Part shown: one piece after another, positions 7,105-16,204 of the stretch | How positions within the stretch are numbered: the first letter of the stretch is position 1 | How the letters are laid out: each line of letters opens with the position of its first letter | Source: a virus | IMG/VR virus record: IMGVR_UViG_3300036785_000133 | Coordinates: 1 to 27,016 of that record | DNA: 27,016 nucleotides | Direction: 5' to 3' (one strand) | Notes under the pieces: model-generated | The model's input: only the letters and a program-made list of their open reading frames with translations | Databases searched by the model: none | Told to the model about the DNA's origin: nothing | Made by a program: the position numbers and the translations under genes

Positions 7105-9024
7105 TCAACCGTCTACTATTATAGTAATAGATATCGGAGCTGGAAGTGGATTTCCTACACCATGAGTATTACTATAAACCTCTGTGTCCCATCCACATTG
7201 ACCTCCTCCATGATCAGTCCCTCCCTCACTTCCAGATGGAGTAAGTCTACATCCTACTAACGTACTATAATGGGCTCCCTCTGAAAGAGCTAGCTTCTCT
7301 CCAATGATAGCTAATGGAAAATAAAGAGAAACTCCACCAGATCCTTGATTAGCTCTAGTATTTTCCAATTCAGCTGTTCCTCCGTCAAAGGAAATTGAGG
7401 TACCAGTTCCACAAGACACATTTCTTGAACTTCCTCCTGTAGAAAACTTCACCAATTGTTTATCCCAAACTAAGAAAAAATTTCTCAGAGTTGGACTTAT
7501 TTCTATATAATCTCCAGCACTTGTTTGTACAACTCCTCGATTTTGAGTAGGAGGAAGCTGTAACGTGGATTTAGATCTTTTTCGTTTTCTATTAAACCAA
7601 GAGAGTACACAAAGGGCACCATCTTGATCAATCCAAGCTGGTCCAATTGTTGTTTGAGCAAAACCAACCAAAGTACGTGACTGATCTCCATTTTTAATTT
7701 CTACTCCAGTAATTAAAGATCTCGTATGACCCGTAGGCGAAGCTTCCAACGCCATCCCAGAGTTTGTCATATAAGCATAGATATAGTATACTACATAAGG
7801 AATAAGTCCAGATGGACTTAGACTAATCCCACCACTTGGAATCACTTGAACTTGAGCATTTATAATAACACTATTACCATTATAGGGATGGAAAAGTAAT
7901 ACTCCATTTATTAATTCCAAATAACCGCCTGGAGGATTAACTACTGAAGTAACTCCACCAGGACCAGAAGCTCCTGTTACACCAGTAGCACCAGTGCCTC
8001 CACCACCGTTAGGTATTAGCTTTCTGGCAAATAATCCACCTGTGAAATCAATCCAACATAACCATCCAGTAGCGTTCTGAGAACTTACAGGTTGTATAGC
8101 ATAACCAATGCACCAGTCGTTAGGAGCAGTTACAATCTTACCTACGTTAGCTCCAGTTCCTGCGTATAGCAACTGGAATGTACCGTACGTATTTACAGGA
8201 TCAACATAAGCACCATAATTTGTGACTTCTCCATCTCCTGTACGTATTCCAATTATAAAAGGATCGTTTGTAGGATCGGATACTTTAATTCTAACATACT
8301 GAGGATCTAAAGCACAAATAGTACCTACATTAACATCAGAGTTAAAAAGTGTTGGATCAACAGGAACAACGCCTTCACCCTGGCCAGGTATCAGTCTTTC
8401 AGCAGCCATTAACCAAGCAGGATTAGCTCTACCTTGTGTAGCAGTTTGCCTAAGAGATATTGATGGAATTCTCATAAACGAATGTCTATCTACTTGATAA
8501 GTATTAAAAGCAACGTGTAAAGGGTCAGGAAGAAGTGACTCATTAGCTACTTCAGGTACTGCTAATAGTTTTAGCAATGGTATTGTAAAATTACATAACT
8601 TGGATAATTTAGTAATTGATAAGTATATTGAGTACGTAAGTCTATTTCCAACAACATTTCCAGAAGTTGAGAATTTGTAATCAGGAACTGGATTGCCATT
8701 AGCATCAACAGCATCTATAGCTGTTATTGAAAATAGTACATTACTATCAGTAAAAAGTCCTATTCGACCAACAGCAAATGGTGGACTTCCAACCGACTCG
8801 TCCAAAGTTAAAATAAATTCTACAGTGTTGGCATCAACTACAGCGTATTGTAATGACGTAGAAGTATATACTGAGCCTGGTAGATCTGTAGACGGGTCAT
8901 TTGCAGAAGGGGGAGGTGTTGGAGAAGGATCTATTTTAGCATGAGTAATATTAATCTTAGGACCAGCACCAGTATTCGCATTTTTAGCGTAGGTTATACC
9001 TGAAGCTGTTACTTGTGTGGTCAT
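7105..9024 (-). CDS. Tail fibre protein, distal copy of a tandem pair
   Basis: Tail fibre or receptor-binding protein of 639 residues with GGAGAGG just upstream of its ATG. The N-terminal ~150 residues resemble the P2 gpH-type attachment domain: they open TTQVTASGITYAKNA and include VGRIGLFTDSNVLFSI. A conserved shaft follows (residues ~150-330), then a short collagen-like stretch GATGVTGASGPGG (about 346-358), a domain with GNSVIINAQVQVIPSGG and VLSWFNRKRKRSK, and a variable tip ending in VYSNTHGVGNPLPAPI. It is a paralogue of the fibre gene directly upstream, nearly identical in many N-terminal stretches and most different at about residues 500-620. The variable tip is the likely receptor-contact zone, by analogy with other fibres. 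Confidence 0.8.
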   Translation of the reverse strand: MTTQVTASGITYAKNANTGAGPKINITHAKIDPSPTPPPSANDPSTDLPGSVYTSTSLQYAVVDANTVEFILTLDESVGSPPFAVGRIGLFTDSNVLFSITAIDAVDANGNPVPDYKFSTSGNVVGNRLTYSIYLSITKLSKLCNFTIPLLKLLAVPEVANESLLPDPLHVAFNTYQVDRHSFMRIPSISLRQTATQGRANPAWLMAAERLIPGQGEGVVPVDPTLFNSDVNVGTICALDPQYVRIKVSDPTNDPFIIGIRTGDGEVTNYGAYVDPVNTYGTFQLLYAGTGANVGKIVTAPNDWCIGYAIQPVSSQNATGWLCWIDFTGGLFARKLIPNGGGGTGATGVTGASGPGGVTSVVNPPGGYLELINGVLLFHPYNGNSVIINAQVQVIPSGGISLSPSGLIPYVVYYIYAYMTNSGMALEASPTGHTRSLITGVEIKNGDQSRTLVGFAQTTIGPAWIDQDGALCVLSWFNRKRKRSKSTLQLPPTQNRGVVQTSAGDYIEISPTLRNFFLVWDKQLVKFSTGGSSRNVSCGTGTSISFDGGTAELENTRANQGSGGVSLYFPLAIIGEKLALSEGAHYSTLVGCRLTPSGSEGGTDHGGGQCGWDTEVYSNTHGVGNPLPAPISITIIVDG

Positions 9025-9035
9025 TCAACCTCTCC

Positions 9036-10937
9036 TTAGCCGTCTACAACCATAGTTATAGTAATTGGGGATGGAAGTGGATTAGAGACATTATGCGTAT
9101 TACTATAATCATAAGGTCTCCAATAAGCAGTCCCTGGACCTCCTCCAGAAAGAAATCCCATTAAAGTACTATAATGCAAACCTTCTAGTAGTCCTTTTCT
9201 TGTTCCTGTAAGAGCTATAGGTCCCTCCATATTAGGACCTCTCGAACCTTGAGAAGCGGTTGAGTTCTCTGACTCTGGATAATTACCATCAATGCTTATT
9301 GCAGAAGTTACTCCATTTCCGCCATTAGCTAAGTGACTACCACCAGTAGAGAATCTAGCTAGTTGGTTACCCCAAATTAAGAAGTAATTTCTTAGAGCTG
9401 AACTGACCTCGACATAATCATTAGCGGCATTTGATGCTAGTTTAGGTAATATAGTTCTAGATCTCTTTCGTTTTCTATTAAACCAAGAAAGTACACATAA
9501 GAGACCATCTTGATCAGCCCAACTAGATCCTACGGTTCTAGCAAACCCGACTAATGTACGAGATTGATCAAGATTTTTAATCTCAACACCTGTGATTTGA
9601 GAAGTTATATGACCTGTGGTCGAGGCTTCTAAAGCCATTCCGGTCTGAGACATAAAGGCGTATATGTAATAATTAGTATCAGGGGAAAGTCCAGTTGAAG
9701 GAAGAGTAATCCCAGAACTAGGAACAATTTGTACCTGACCATCAATGATAATACTATTTCCATTATAAGGATGCAAAACTAATAATCCACCCAATAGTTC
9801 AAGGTAACACTGACCTCCAACTTGGAATCCCCCTCCTCCACCTCCCGGACCTCCACCAGGACCAGTAGCTCCTGTAGCTCCTGTAGCTCCAAAACCAGTT
9901 GGTGTAGACTTTCTAGCGAACAGACCTCCAGTAAAATCAACCCAACATAGCCAACCTACTATAGGTTGTGAACCAGCAGGCTGACTATTAACTGGACCTA
10001 TGGTATAACCTATGCACCAGTTGTTAGGTGCGGTCACAATTTGACCAGCACTTACTCCACTTCCAGCATATAGTAAAGTAAAAGCACTAGAGTAATTATT
10101 GATATTATCAACATACACACCGTAGTTTGTAACTTCCTCGTTACTAGATCGTATACCAATCATAAAGTTAGTAATTTGTGGATCAGCCAGCCAAACCTTT
10201 CCACTGCTTGAGTCAATATACACAACTGAACCAACGGTAGCATTAGGAGCGAAAAACGAAGGATCAATTGGAACTACACCTTCACCCTGACCAGGTATCA
10301 GTCTCTCGGCAGCCATTAACCAAGAAGGATTAGTTCTACCTTGAGTAGCTGTTTGTCTAAGGCCTATTGCTGGAGTTCTCATAAATGAGTGTTTATCTAA
10401 TTGATAAGTATTAAAAGCTACCAGGGTAGGGTCAGGTAAGAGTAGCTCTGAAGCCACTTCAGGTATAGTTAACAATTGTAGTAATTGAATTGTAAAGTTG
10501 GATATAGTAGCTAGACTTGAGATTGCTAGATATATAGAGTATACTAACCTGTTTCCAACAACAGTCCCAGCAGTTTTGAACTTAAAGTCAGGAACATAGT
10601 TTAAATTAGCATCTTTAGCATCAATCATAGTTATAGAAAATAATGTATTATCGTCAGTGAAAAGTCCTATTCTACCAACAGTAAAGTTACCTACCGATTC
10701 ATCAAGAGTTAAAATATATTCTACAGTGTTAGCGTCAACTACGGCATATTGTAATTGACCTGGACTAGCTGTGTAGACTGAATCTGTTATGTCCGTAGAA
10801 GGATCATTAGGAGATGGAGGTCCTGGAGGAACTTGAGTAGGACCTATTTTTGCATAGATTATATTAATCTTAGGTCCTTGGTTATTACGAGCATTAACTG
10901 CATAGGTTATACCAGCTTGTGTAATTTCAGTAGTCAA
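9036..10937 (-). CDS. Tail fibre protein, proximal copy of a tandem pair
   Basis: Tail fibre of 633 residues. It starts at TTG, chosen because GGGAGA lies about 6-7 bases upstream and the N terminus then aligns exactly with its paralogue (MTTEITQAGITYAVNA against MTTQVTASGITYAKNA). Domain order is as in the next gene: gpH-like attachment domain (~1-150), shaft (~150-340), a collagen-like and glycine-run linker (GATGATGATGPGG, then GGGGGG, about 360-380), a beta-rich domain with VLSWFNRKRKRSR, and a variable tip ending YSNTHNVSNPLP. It lies directly downstream of the gp7/tail-protein-I-like wedge gene, the usual place for a fibre that docks on the baseplate. Which copy contacts the baseplate cannot be told from sequence. 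Confidence 0.8.
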   Translation of the reverse strand: MTTEITQAGITYAVNARNNQGPKINIIYAKIGPTQVPPGPPSPNDPSTDITDSVYTASPGQLQYAVVDANTVEYILTLDESVGNFTVGRIGLFTDDNTLFSITMIDAKDANLNYVPDFKFKTAGTVVGNRLVYSIYLAISSLATISNFTIQLLQLLTIPEVASELLLPDPTLVAFNTYQLDKHSFMRTPAIGLRQTATQGRTNPSWLMAAERLIPGQGEGVVPIDPSFFAPNATVGSVVYIDSSSGKVWLADPQITNFMIGIRSSNEEVTNYGVYVDNINNYSSAFTLLYAGSGVSAGQIVTAPNNWCIGYTIGPVNSQPAGSQPIVGWLCWVDFTGGLFARKSTPTGFGATGATGATGPGGGPGGGGGGFQVGGQCYLELLGGLLVLHPYNGNSIIIDGQVQIVPSSGITLPSTGLSPDTNYYIYAFMSQTGMALEASTTGHITSQITGVEIKNLDQSRTLVGFARTVGSSWADQDGLLCVLSWFNRKRKRSRTILPKLASNAANDYVEVSSALRNYFLIWGNQLARFSTGGSHLANGGNGVTSAISIDGNYPESENSTASQGSRGPNMEGPIALTGTRKGLLEGLHYSTLMGFLSGGGPGTAYWRPYDYSNTHNVSNPLPSPITITMVVDG

Positions 10938-10961
10938 CTTAGTTCTCCCTTGAGCAGATTC

Positions 10962-12293
10962 CTAGATTTCTATAAAGGGTGAGTAGCTTGAAAATTCCGA
11001 GTGACGGTAATCTACCATTACCATAAATATTGTCGGGTAATCTAGATTGACCTGACCAGAATGACTTACACGATGTATATGTCTGTGATCATACATTTTT
11101 ATGTACAGTGTCATGTCAGCTAGTACTATAGGTTTAGAAAAATCAACATAATCATGACCGGAGTGATCGGCCATAACTAAAGTCATAGTAAGAGGTTCTC
11201 TACGACGAAATACAAACGCTTCTAGAACAAGAGGAACAGAAGCTAATTTATAAAAAGTATCCAGCAAAAGATTATAAACTTCCTCGTCATAGACGTCGAA
11301 TTTATCTAGATCGTATGTAATTAATACATGGTTTGTTGGATAGTAACTATCATTAAACTTTCCTAGATTGACCAGGTCAGTTCTTGTTTCAAAATCCCTG
11401 TAGTCCGTAGTCCAAGTAGCATCTACGTATAAATGTGTATCGTATACATACGCTAGAAAATCGATAAAATATTCAGTTCCAGCATATTCAAGGAACTCTT
11501 TCCATTCATAAGCTAGACGTCTTCTAGACTCATTGTCTAGTAAACTTATATTAAGATAGCAACCTATTGTTTGGATCCAAGGACCTAAAAAGTCCGGAGG
11601 CATCCTGTCCCATCGTCTTAAGTCTCCTGCTCTTTGAGTCAGGTACTTAGACTCTGAGACGAAGAATTTTCTAGCATCTTTCATAAACGTGCTAAGAAGA
11701 TCAGACTCTCTAAAATAATTAGGAGTGTAGACTTTAGTATTAAAATCAGTACTTAGAGGTATACGTAACTGCCACTCATCAGGTGGAAGTACCCATGTTG
11801 GAAACGGAGTGATAATATCAATACCAACAGTATCAACGTGATACTGAGGATCCTCATTTAGGACAGCTACACCTCCAAGATTAGAAGTAAGAACAAATCC
11901 TTGGAATACGCCTCCTTGACCTAGGTCAGACCACTTAAATCTTTTAAGAGTAGCATACCATTCGTCATTTCTAGTATCCTGACGATCAGGATCATCACTC
12001 TCACACCATAAAGTTAGAGTATCTTCAGGGGCATAGTTTTGATTTATAGCATTAAGAACTACGACTGTAGGATTTACTCTAACAAAACTCTCTGATATAA
12101 TTGTAGCCGAACCAAATTGTACAAGTAGAGCTGGTACTACACCAGTAGGACCAGTAGAAAGTGCATAATCATTCGTAGAATCAACAGCGTAATCTACGAG
12201 ATGACCAGGGGTAGAATCTACCTGGTAACCAACAAAGCCACTTCCTATAAAGGAAGTGGATAATATAGTTACTCTACCTTGATAAACTGTCAT
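10962..12293 (-). CDS. Baseplate wedge protein, gp7 / tail-protein-I-like
   Basis: A 443-residue baseplate component whose ATG overlaps the stop of the gp6-like gene (ATGA), so the two are translated together. The N-terminal ~180 residues are beta-rich. The middle (about residues 190-340) reads RESDLLSTFMKDARKFF, LGPWIQTIGC and ESRRRLAYEWKEFLEYAGTE, matching the P2 gpI / T4 gp7 style in which a helical segment with R-x-x-L-x..x-K-GT connects the wedge to the fibre. The C-terminal part holds repeated beta strands (TLVMADHSGHDYVDF, IFMVMVDYRHSEF). Its place between gp6-like and the fibre genes supports a linker role between wedge and fibre. Similarity is at fold and motif level, so confidence is moderate. 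Confidence 0.65.
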   Translation of the reverse strand: MTVYQGRVTILSTSFIGSGFVGYQVDSTPGHLVDYAVDSTNDYALSTGPTGVVPALLVQFGSATIISESFVRVNPTVVVLNAINQNYAPEDTLTLWCESDDPDRQDTRNDEWYATLKRFKWSDLGQGGVFQGFVLTSNLGGVAVLNEDPQYHVDTVGIDIITPFPTWVLPPDEWQLRIPLSTDFNTKVYTPNYFRESDLLSTFMKDARKFFVSESKYLTQRAGDLRRWDRMPPDFLGPWIQTIGCYLNISLLDNESRRRLAYEWKEFLEYAGTEYFIDFLAYVYDTHLYVDATWTTDYRDFETRTDLVNLGKFNDSYYPTNHVLITYDLDKFDVYDEEVYNLLLDTFYKLASVPLVLEAFVFRRREPLTMTLVMADHSGHDYVDFSKPIVLADMTLYIKMYDHRHIHRVSHSGQVNLDYPTIFMVMVDYRHSEFSSYSPFIEI

Positions 12294-14530
12294 CTACTAC
12301 TGGCTGTCATTTGAATATTCAAACTTGTTAAGTACACGTACTGGTCGATATCACAAACAGTGTCAACTCCTTGAGGTGGATTTATAAAGACATGATAGTC
12401 AACTCCAGGAATTGAAGACACGATTCTTCCATAGTCAGAGAATTTTATAGACTTTGATATAGAACCTTTCTTAACTTTAAGAAAATCTGTTATGGCTTTT
12501 GATACCTGAGCCAAAACAGTATTTCTACTATATACTGGATTATAGAATACCTGCAAAACAAGGTCTGCTCTAACCATTCTACATGAAGAGTAAGTAAACT
12601 GAGTTGTAAAGTGATTAGTATTAAGTATAAATTTTAATACTTCGTCCTGTTCCTCCTGAGTTAAATTTCCACCGTAATAACGAGCATTTATTACGGAATT
12701 AGCCGAGAGGTTAACAGGATACTTTACATATACTGTAGATGTACTATAGTCAATAAGAGATGACTGTTGATATATCTGTAGCTCAATCTCTGAGAGTCGA
12801 CAAAAGTCAGAAACTCCGTATTTTCCGTTAATTTGGAATCTCAAGTATGTATAAGGCGTGTAATTATTTAGAGAGTACCATTTAGTATAACCCTCAACTC
12901 CAGGTTCTGGAGGATATACATTTCCTCTAATCGGCATCCAATCATCTAGATTATTTGGTGAGGGAGGAGCGCTAGGATTAGCCTTAGATCCATTAGATCC
13001 CCAAATGCTCACGCTGCTAGGGAATGCTCGATCGTCTAGAGCTAAATCATCAGAAGCTCTAAGTCTAAAGCTCTTTGCTACTTGTTGTGCTCCACCAGAA
13101 AAAGTAATCATTATAAACAATGGATTAAGTATGTCTGGAGCTATCCTAGAAGTCCACTTTGTATCCGGAGAACCATCTATTATGTAAGGAATAGTGAGTC
13201 CTATGTCAGAGGTCGTGTTAACAGCAGTTCCAGGAGTTAAAAAATTATCAAACGATACCAAAGGTGAAGTTAGTATTCCATATCCATCAGTATCCGAGAA
13301 TACTATTTTGTAGTTATTAGATATGTCACCTGCGGCTGGGATATTACTAATTAAAGTAGATCCTGGAATTGGGAGTTGCTGACTAAGAGTAAAACTAAAG
13401 GTCGAACTGTGCCCATCAGCAGTAGCTATCTGATCATCAGAGTAAGCTAGAATTGTTGAAAGAACTCCTCCCCAATATGCTCTATTCATCATATCTAGAG
13501 TACCGAGACCCACCATAATAGCTTGTTCGTACTCGCCCCAGACTCTGGCATCGTCCATAGCGACAGGGCAATCAGAACCAAGCAGCTGACCTATGTAATC
13601 GTCTCGTCTAACCGATCGTTCATTAGCAGCATAGAGCCTAGGAATAACATACTTGATACTATCTAAGTCTTCTTCGTCAGATCCACCAGAAGCAACTGTC
13701 GTGGTGTTGCAGTTAACAAGTAAGCCAACTCCGGCTGAAACGAGTATTGTACTATTCAAAAGAACTTGGTCTCCTATGGATGCATTATTACCTTGAGCAC
13801 CTAAGGTAGTAGTATACATAATCTGTATAGTATCTCCAGTAGCGGGGATAACCCCGTAGATACCATTCCCAAATAACACTAAAACACGACCATCTGGAGA
13901 CGTAGTTGGAATAAAGACTTTGTCCGTCGCTTGGTACTTTACGAAAGTACCTATACCTGAAATCCAGTACTCATTATTAATAAAGACTCTTACCGTATCT
14001 TGATCTACATTATACTGAGTACCAAACAACCATCTTTGAAACTTCTCTCCAGTTGAGATAAATGAAACTGAATTTTGAATTCCCTCGAATATCTGGATCA
14101 AAACTTCGGTATCTTCAGGATGAATTAAGTAATCCTCCCTAGTATGCCAAGTCATACTTCTACAAGTAAACTGAGTATATGCAGGTATCCCAACTGGAGC
14201 TTTTAACTGTTGACTAAAGTCTGGAGATCCGTCTCCAGAAACAATGCTAACAGTCTGTTGAGCTCCTAGTCTCCTTCTAGGAGATATACCTAAAGTACTA
14301 GCAATTGCATAGCCCGCCGACTTTAGAAACGCGAATGGAATAAAATTATTTAAGTCTCTAGTAACCTGGGAGTAATTTAGCATGGCTGTACAACCAGCCA
14401 ACGTATTTGATAGTAGGACTATCGTCTGGTCGGGGAAACCAGCTGATAAGAGATCACTCTCATTAGCAATTTTCTGCTGCATTTCGACTGCGAGCGAAGC
14501 AAAATCGGTATTGAGGCCGGACAACTCCAA
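12290..14530 (-). CDS. Baseplate wedge protein, gp6 / baseplate-J-like, with inserted discoidin-like domain
   Basis: Main wedge protein forming the baseplate ring, 746 residues. TTG start, supported by AGGAGGG 7 bases upstream. Baseplate-J features: a beta segment opening SIVSGDGSPDFSQ and going on to AYTQFTCRSMTWHTRED (~95-135), SVRRDDYIGQLLGSDCP plus ARVWGEYEQ (~303-330), and a C-terminal KAITDFLKVKKGSI...DYGRIVSSIPGVDYHVF (~675-725). Between these lies an unrelated beta domain (~438-585) with PYIIDGSPDTKWTSR, FPSSVSIWGSNGSK, YTYLRFQINGKYG and CRLSEIELQIYQ. That is the pattern of a discoidin / F5-8 type C module, which usually binds sugars. T4 gp6 and P2 gpJ lack such an insert to my knowledge. 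gp25 lies upstream and the gp7-like gene downstream, as expected. Confidence 0.75.
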   Translation of the reverse strand: MELSGLNTDFASLAVEMQQKIANESDLLSAGFPDQTIVLLSNTLAGCTAMLNYSQVTRDLNNFIPFAFLKSAGYAIASTLGISPRRRLGAQQTVSIVSGDGSPDFSQQLKAPVGIPAYTQFTCRSMTWHTREDYLIHPEDTEVLIQIFEGIQNSVSFISTGEKFQRWLFGTQYNVDQDTVRVFINNEYWISGIGTFVKYQATDKVFIPTTSPDGRVLVLFGNGIYGVIPATGDTIQIMYTTTLGAQGNNASIGDQVLLNSTILVSAGVGLLVNCNTTTVASGGSDEEDLDSIKYVIPRLYAANERSVRRDDYIGQLLGSDCPVAMDDARVWGEYEQAIMVGLGTLDMMNRAYWGGVLSTILAYSDDQIATADGHSSTFSFTLSQQLPIPGSTLISNIPAAGDISNNYKIVFSDTDGYGILTSPLVSFDNFLTPGTAVNTTSDIGLTIPYIIDGSPDTKWTSRIAPDILNPLFIMITFSGGAQQVAKSFRLRASDDLALDDRAFPSSVSIWGSNGSKANPSAPPSPNNLDDWMPIRGNVYPPEPGVEGYTKWYSLNNYTPYTYLRFQINGKYGVSDFCRLSEIELQIYQQSSLIDYSTSTVYVKYPVNLSANSVINARYYGGNLTQEEQDEVLKFILNTNHFTTQFTYSSCRMVRADLVLQVFYNPVYSRNTVLAQVSKAITDFLKVKKGSISKSIKFSDYGRIVSSIPGVDYHVFINPPQGVDTVCDIDQYVYLTSLNIQMTASSR

Positions 14531-14615
14531 TGGTATACCCTCCTCTTACTTGAGCCAGTTAGTTTGAGTCCAAACCTTAAACTCTAAGAGTTAACGTCCT
14601 AGGAGATAGTTTCCC

Positions 14616-15074
14616 TTACTGGCCGGTTTGTGTCGGAAGTGATCTAACATATGTCACAATCTGATCATTTGATAGAATTTGGTAGATTATGCTAGCTATA
14701 TAAAGATGAATATCATAATAGGGAGTTACAATAGATTGTTGCACTAAGACTTTGACTCGTGGTTCCCATTGCTCTACAGCTTCTACTATCGAAATTTTTA
14801 ACCTGTACGCTGTAAGATCGTTCATTGGTTCAAATAGTATACTTTTTATCCTACTTCCAAAAGCTCTGTTGAACATGAAGCTACCAACTGGGCACTCAAG
14901 AATATTGTCAATATTCTCGTTTAGTGCGTCAGCTCCAGTCACAATTATCTGATTTGATCTTTGATTGAATCGTCTTTCTAGATCGTTAAAGAAGTATAAT
15001 TGAGGAGGTAAATTTTTATTGGTAATATTACCAGGTCTGGCCGCCTCCCTAGTAAAAGGTAAAGCTAATGCCAT
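14616..15074 (-). CDS. gp25-like baseplate wedge protein
   Basis: Small wedge protein (152 residues) that, with gp6, joins the baseplate to the sheath and nucleates sheath assembly in contractile tails. It shows the gp25/GPW layout: CPVGSFMFNRAFGSRIK in the first half, then ISIVEAVEQWEPRVKV, containing the conserved EPR motif, and a beta-strand end. GGAG lies 7 bases before its ATG and overlaps the end of the spike gene, so they are coupled. The 85 bases between this gene and the gp6-like gene hold only the gp6-like ribosome site and a short palindrome. Length fits the family (T4 gp25 is 132 residues). Confidence 0.85.
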   Translation of the reverse strand: MALALPFTREAARPGNITNKNLPPQLYFFNDLERRFNQRSNQIIVTGADALNENIDNILECPVGSFMFNRAFGSRIKSILFEPMNDLTAYRLKISIVEAVEQWEPRVKVLVQQSIVTPYYDIHLYIASIIYQILSNDQIVTYVRSLPTQTGQ

Positions 15075-15076
15075 GT

Positions 15077-16192
15077 TTACACTCCAGAGATATCATAAGA
15101 GAATAGCCAAGCCCAAACGCTAGATTGAGCTTTAGCACTCCAGCTACTTTGATATTTATCGTCTCTTTTTCCACTTTTATCAATTGTAGTTTTAGCAGGA
15201 CCATCTGCATCACGCTCAGTACTAGTACTCCCTACTACACGAGTATATTTTTGTCCGACTGTATGGGTATAATTTTGTTTGTGTGACATCGTTACATCTT
15301 TGGATACGGTAGAAGAATGTTCATCTTTGAAGGTTTCAGAAACTTTTCCTGTAATTGTTTCAGTTTTTTGTCCTTGAATTGTTTTAGTATGTTGACCAGC
15401 AACTGTCCAAGTTACGTCTCCTTTTACAGTATCTTGTCCTTCAGGAGGTTGCTCGGACGATCCTCCGCCACCAGAGCTTCCAGCTCTAGAACTTCCACCT
15501 CCAGAGCTACCTCCGCCTCCTTGAATTGGAGTCTGACTACCGCTCTCACCCCATCCTTTAGTTCTATCATGTTTAGTATCCTGTATATCCCAAGAAATCT
15601 TTGGAGCCTTAATTATAACTTCTGAAAGCTTGGTCCAATCAATATTTAAAGTTTTCTTTTTCATATCTACGTGATAAAGATTCCCTAGAGGATCTTTATG
15701 TCCATAATGATCTTTTTGATTAAAACCACTATCTTGACCGGAGCCACCACTTTCTCCACCACCTCCAGTATCAGCTTTATTACCTCCACTCCCTCCACCA
15801 GAGCCTCCAGAACCTCCTCCTCCACTAGAATCGTCTCCACTGAATTCTTTAATTTTACCAGGAGTAGAGTAAGGAGCCCCATTTACTAGAGGGGAGTACT
15901 TATCCGCTCCATGAGCACGAGCCTTCATCATGGCTCCCTTTTGAGGAAGTCCAAACGAAGACTGCTCTGGATTATTCCCGAACCCCGGAGAACGCTCTAG
16001 TTGAGCCCAAGGAAGATGCTCGTCAGGAATTCCTGAACCTTCATCTCCGTGTAATTCAGGAACTCTGAATTTTACTCTACCTTGTTTTTTGGGATCCGGA
16101 TATTTATGTGGATCAATTACAGTTCCATATCGAGTATCCTCTGAAGGATTGTTCTTAGCGCCTGTATCAAGTCCTGGCATGACGAACGACAT
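15077..16192 (-). CDS. Central spike protein, gp5/VgrG-like, without a lysozyme domain
   Basis: Membrane-piercing spike under the baseplate hub. The first ~110 residues look like the gp5/gpV OB fold: RYGTVIDPHKYPDPKKQ, GRVKFRVPELHG, LPWAQLERSPGFG. Two Gly/Ser-rich linkers follow (about residues 120-155 and 218-247). The C-terminal ~110 residues are strand repeats typical of the triple-stranded beta-helix needle, for example GDVTWTVAGQHTKTIQG, KTETITGKVSETF, NYTHTVGQKYTRVVGST. T4 gp5 carries a lysozyme between OB fold and needle. Here the linkers and a short beta piece take its place and no catalytic motif is visible. GGAGG lies 6 bases before the ATG. The neighbouring hub gene fits a gp27-gp5 pair. 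Confidence 0.82.
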   Translation of the reverse strand: MSFVMPGLDTGAKNNPSEDTRYGTVIDPHKYPDPKKQGRVKFRVPELHGDEGSGIPDEHLPWAQLERSPGFGNNPEQSSFGLPQKGAMMKARAHGADKYSPLVNGAPYSTPGKIKEFSGDDSSGGGGSGGSGGGSGGNKADTGGGGESGGSGQDSGFNQKDHYGHKDPLGNLYHVDMKKKTLNIDWTKLSEVIIKAPKISWDIQDTKHDRTKGWGESGSQTPIQGGGGSSGGGSSRAGSSGGGGSSEQPPEGQDTVKGDVTWTVAGQHTKTIQGQKTETITGKVSETFKDEHSSTVSKDVTMSHKQNYTHTVGQKYTRVVGSTSTERDADGPAKTTIDKSGKRDDKYQSSWSAKAQSSVWAWLFSYDISGV

Positions 16193-16204
16193 TCTAACCT
16201 CCCT

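Larger units (their letters stand above)
7105..10937 (-). repeat. Tandem gene duplication of two tail fibre genes
   Basis: The two adjacent genes (633 and 639 residues) align from end to end. Shared blocks include GLRQTATQGR/SLRQTATQGR, WLMAAERLIPGQGEGVVP, GMALEAS-TGH, LDQSRTLVGFA/GDQSRTLVGFA, VLSWFNRKRKRS and a common C terminus YSNTH-V-NPLP-PI-IT. At DNA level stretches such as ttcgttttctattaaacc are identical. The genes are only 11 bases apart. The centre and N terminus are most conserved and the distal tip least. Confidence 0.85.

Noticed and set aside
14531-14615. Palindrome AACTCTTAGAGTT between the gp25-like and gp6-like genes as a terminator.
   Set aside because: The perfect pairing leaves a 1-base loop and there is no T-run, and both genes belong to the same operon.
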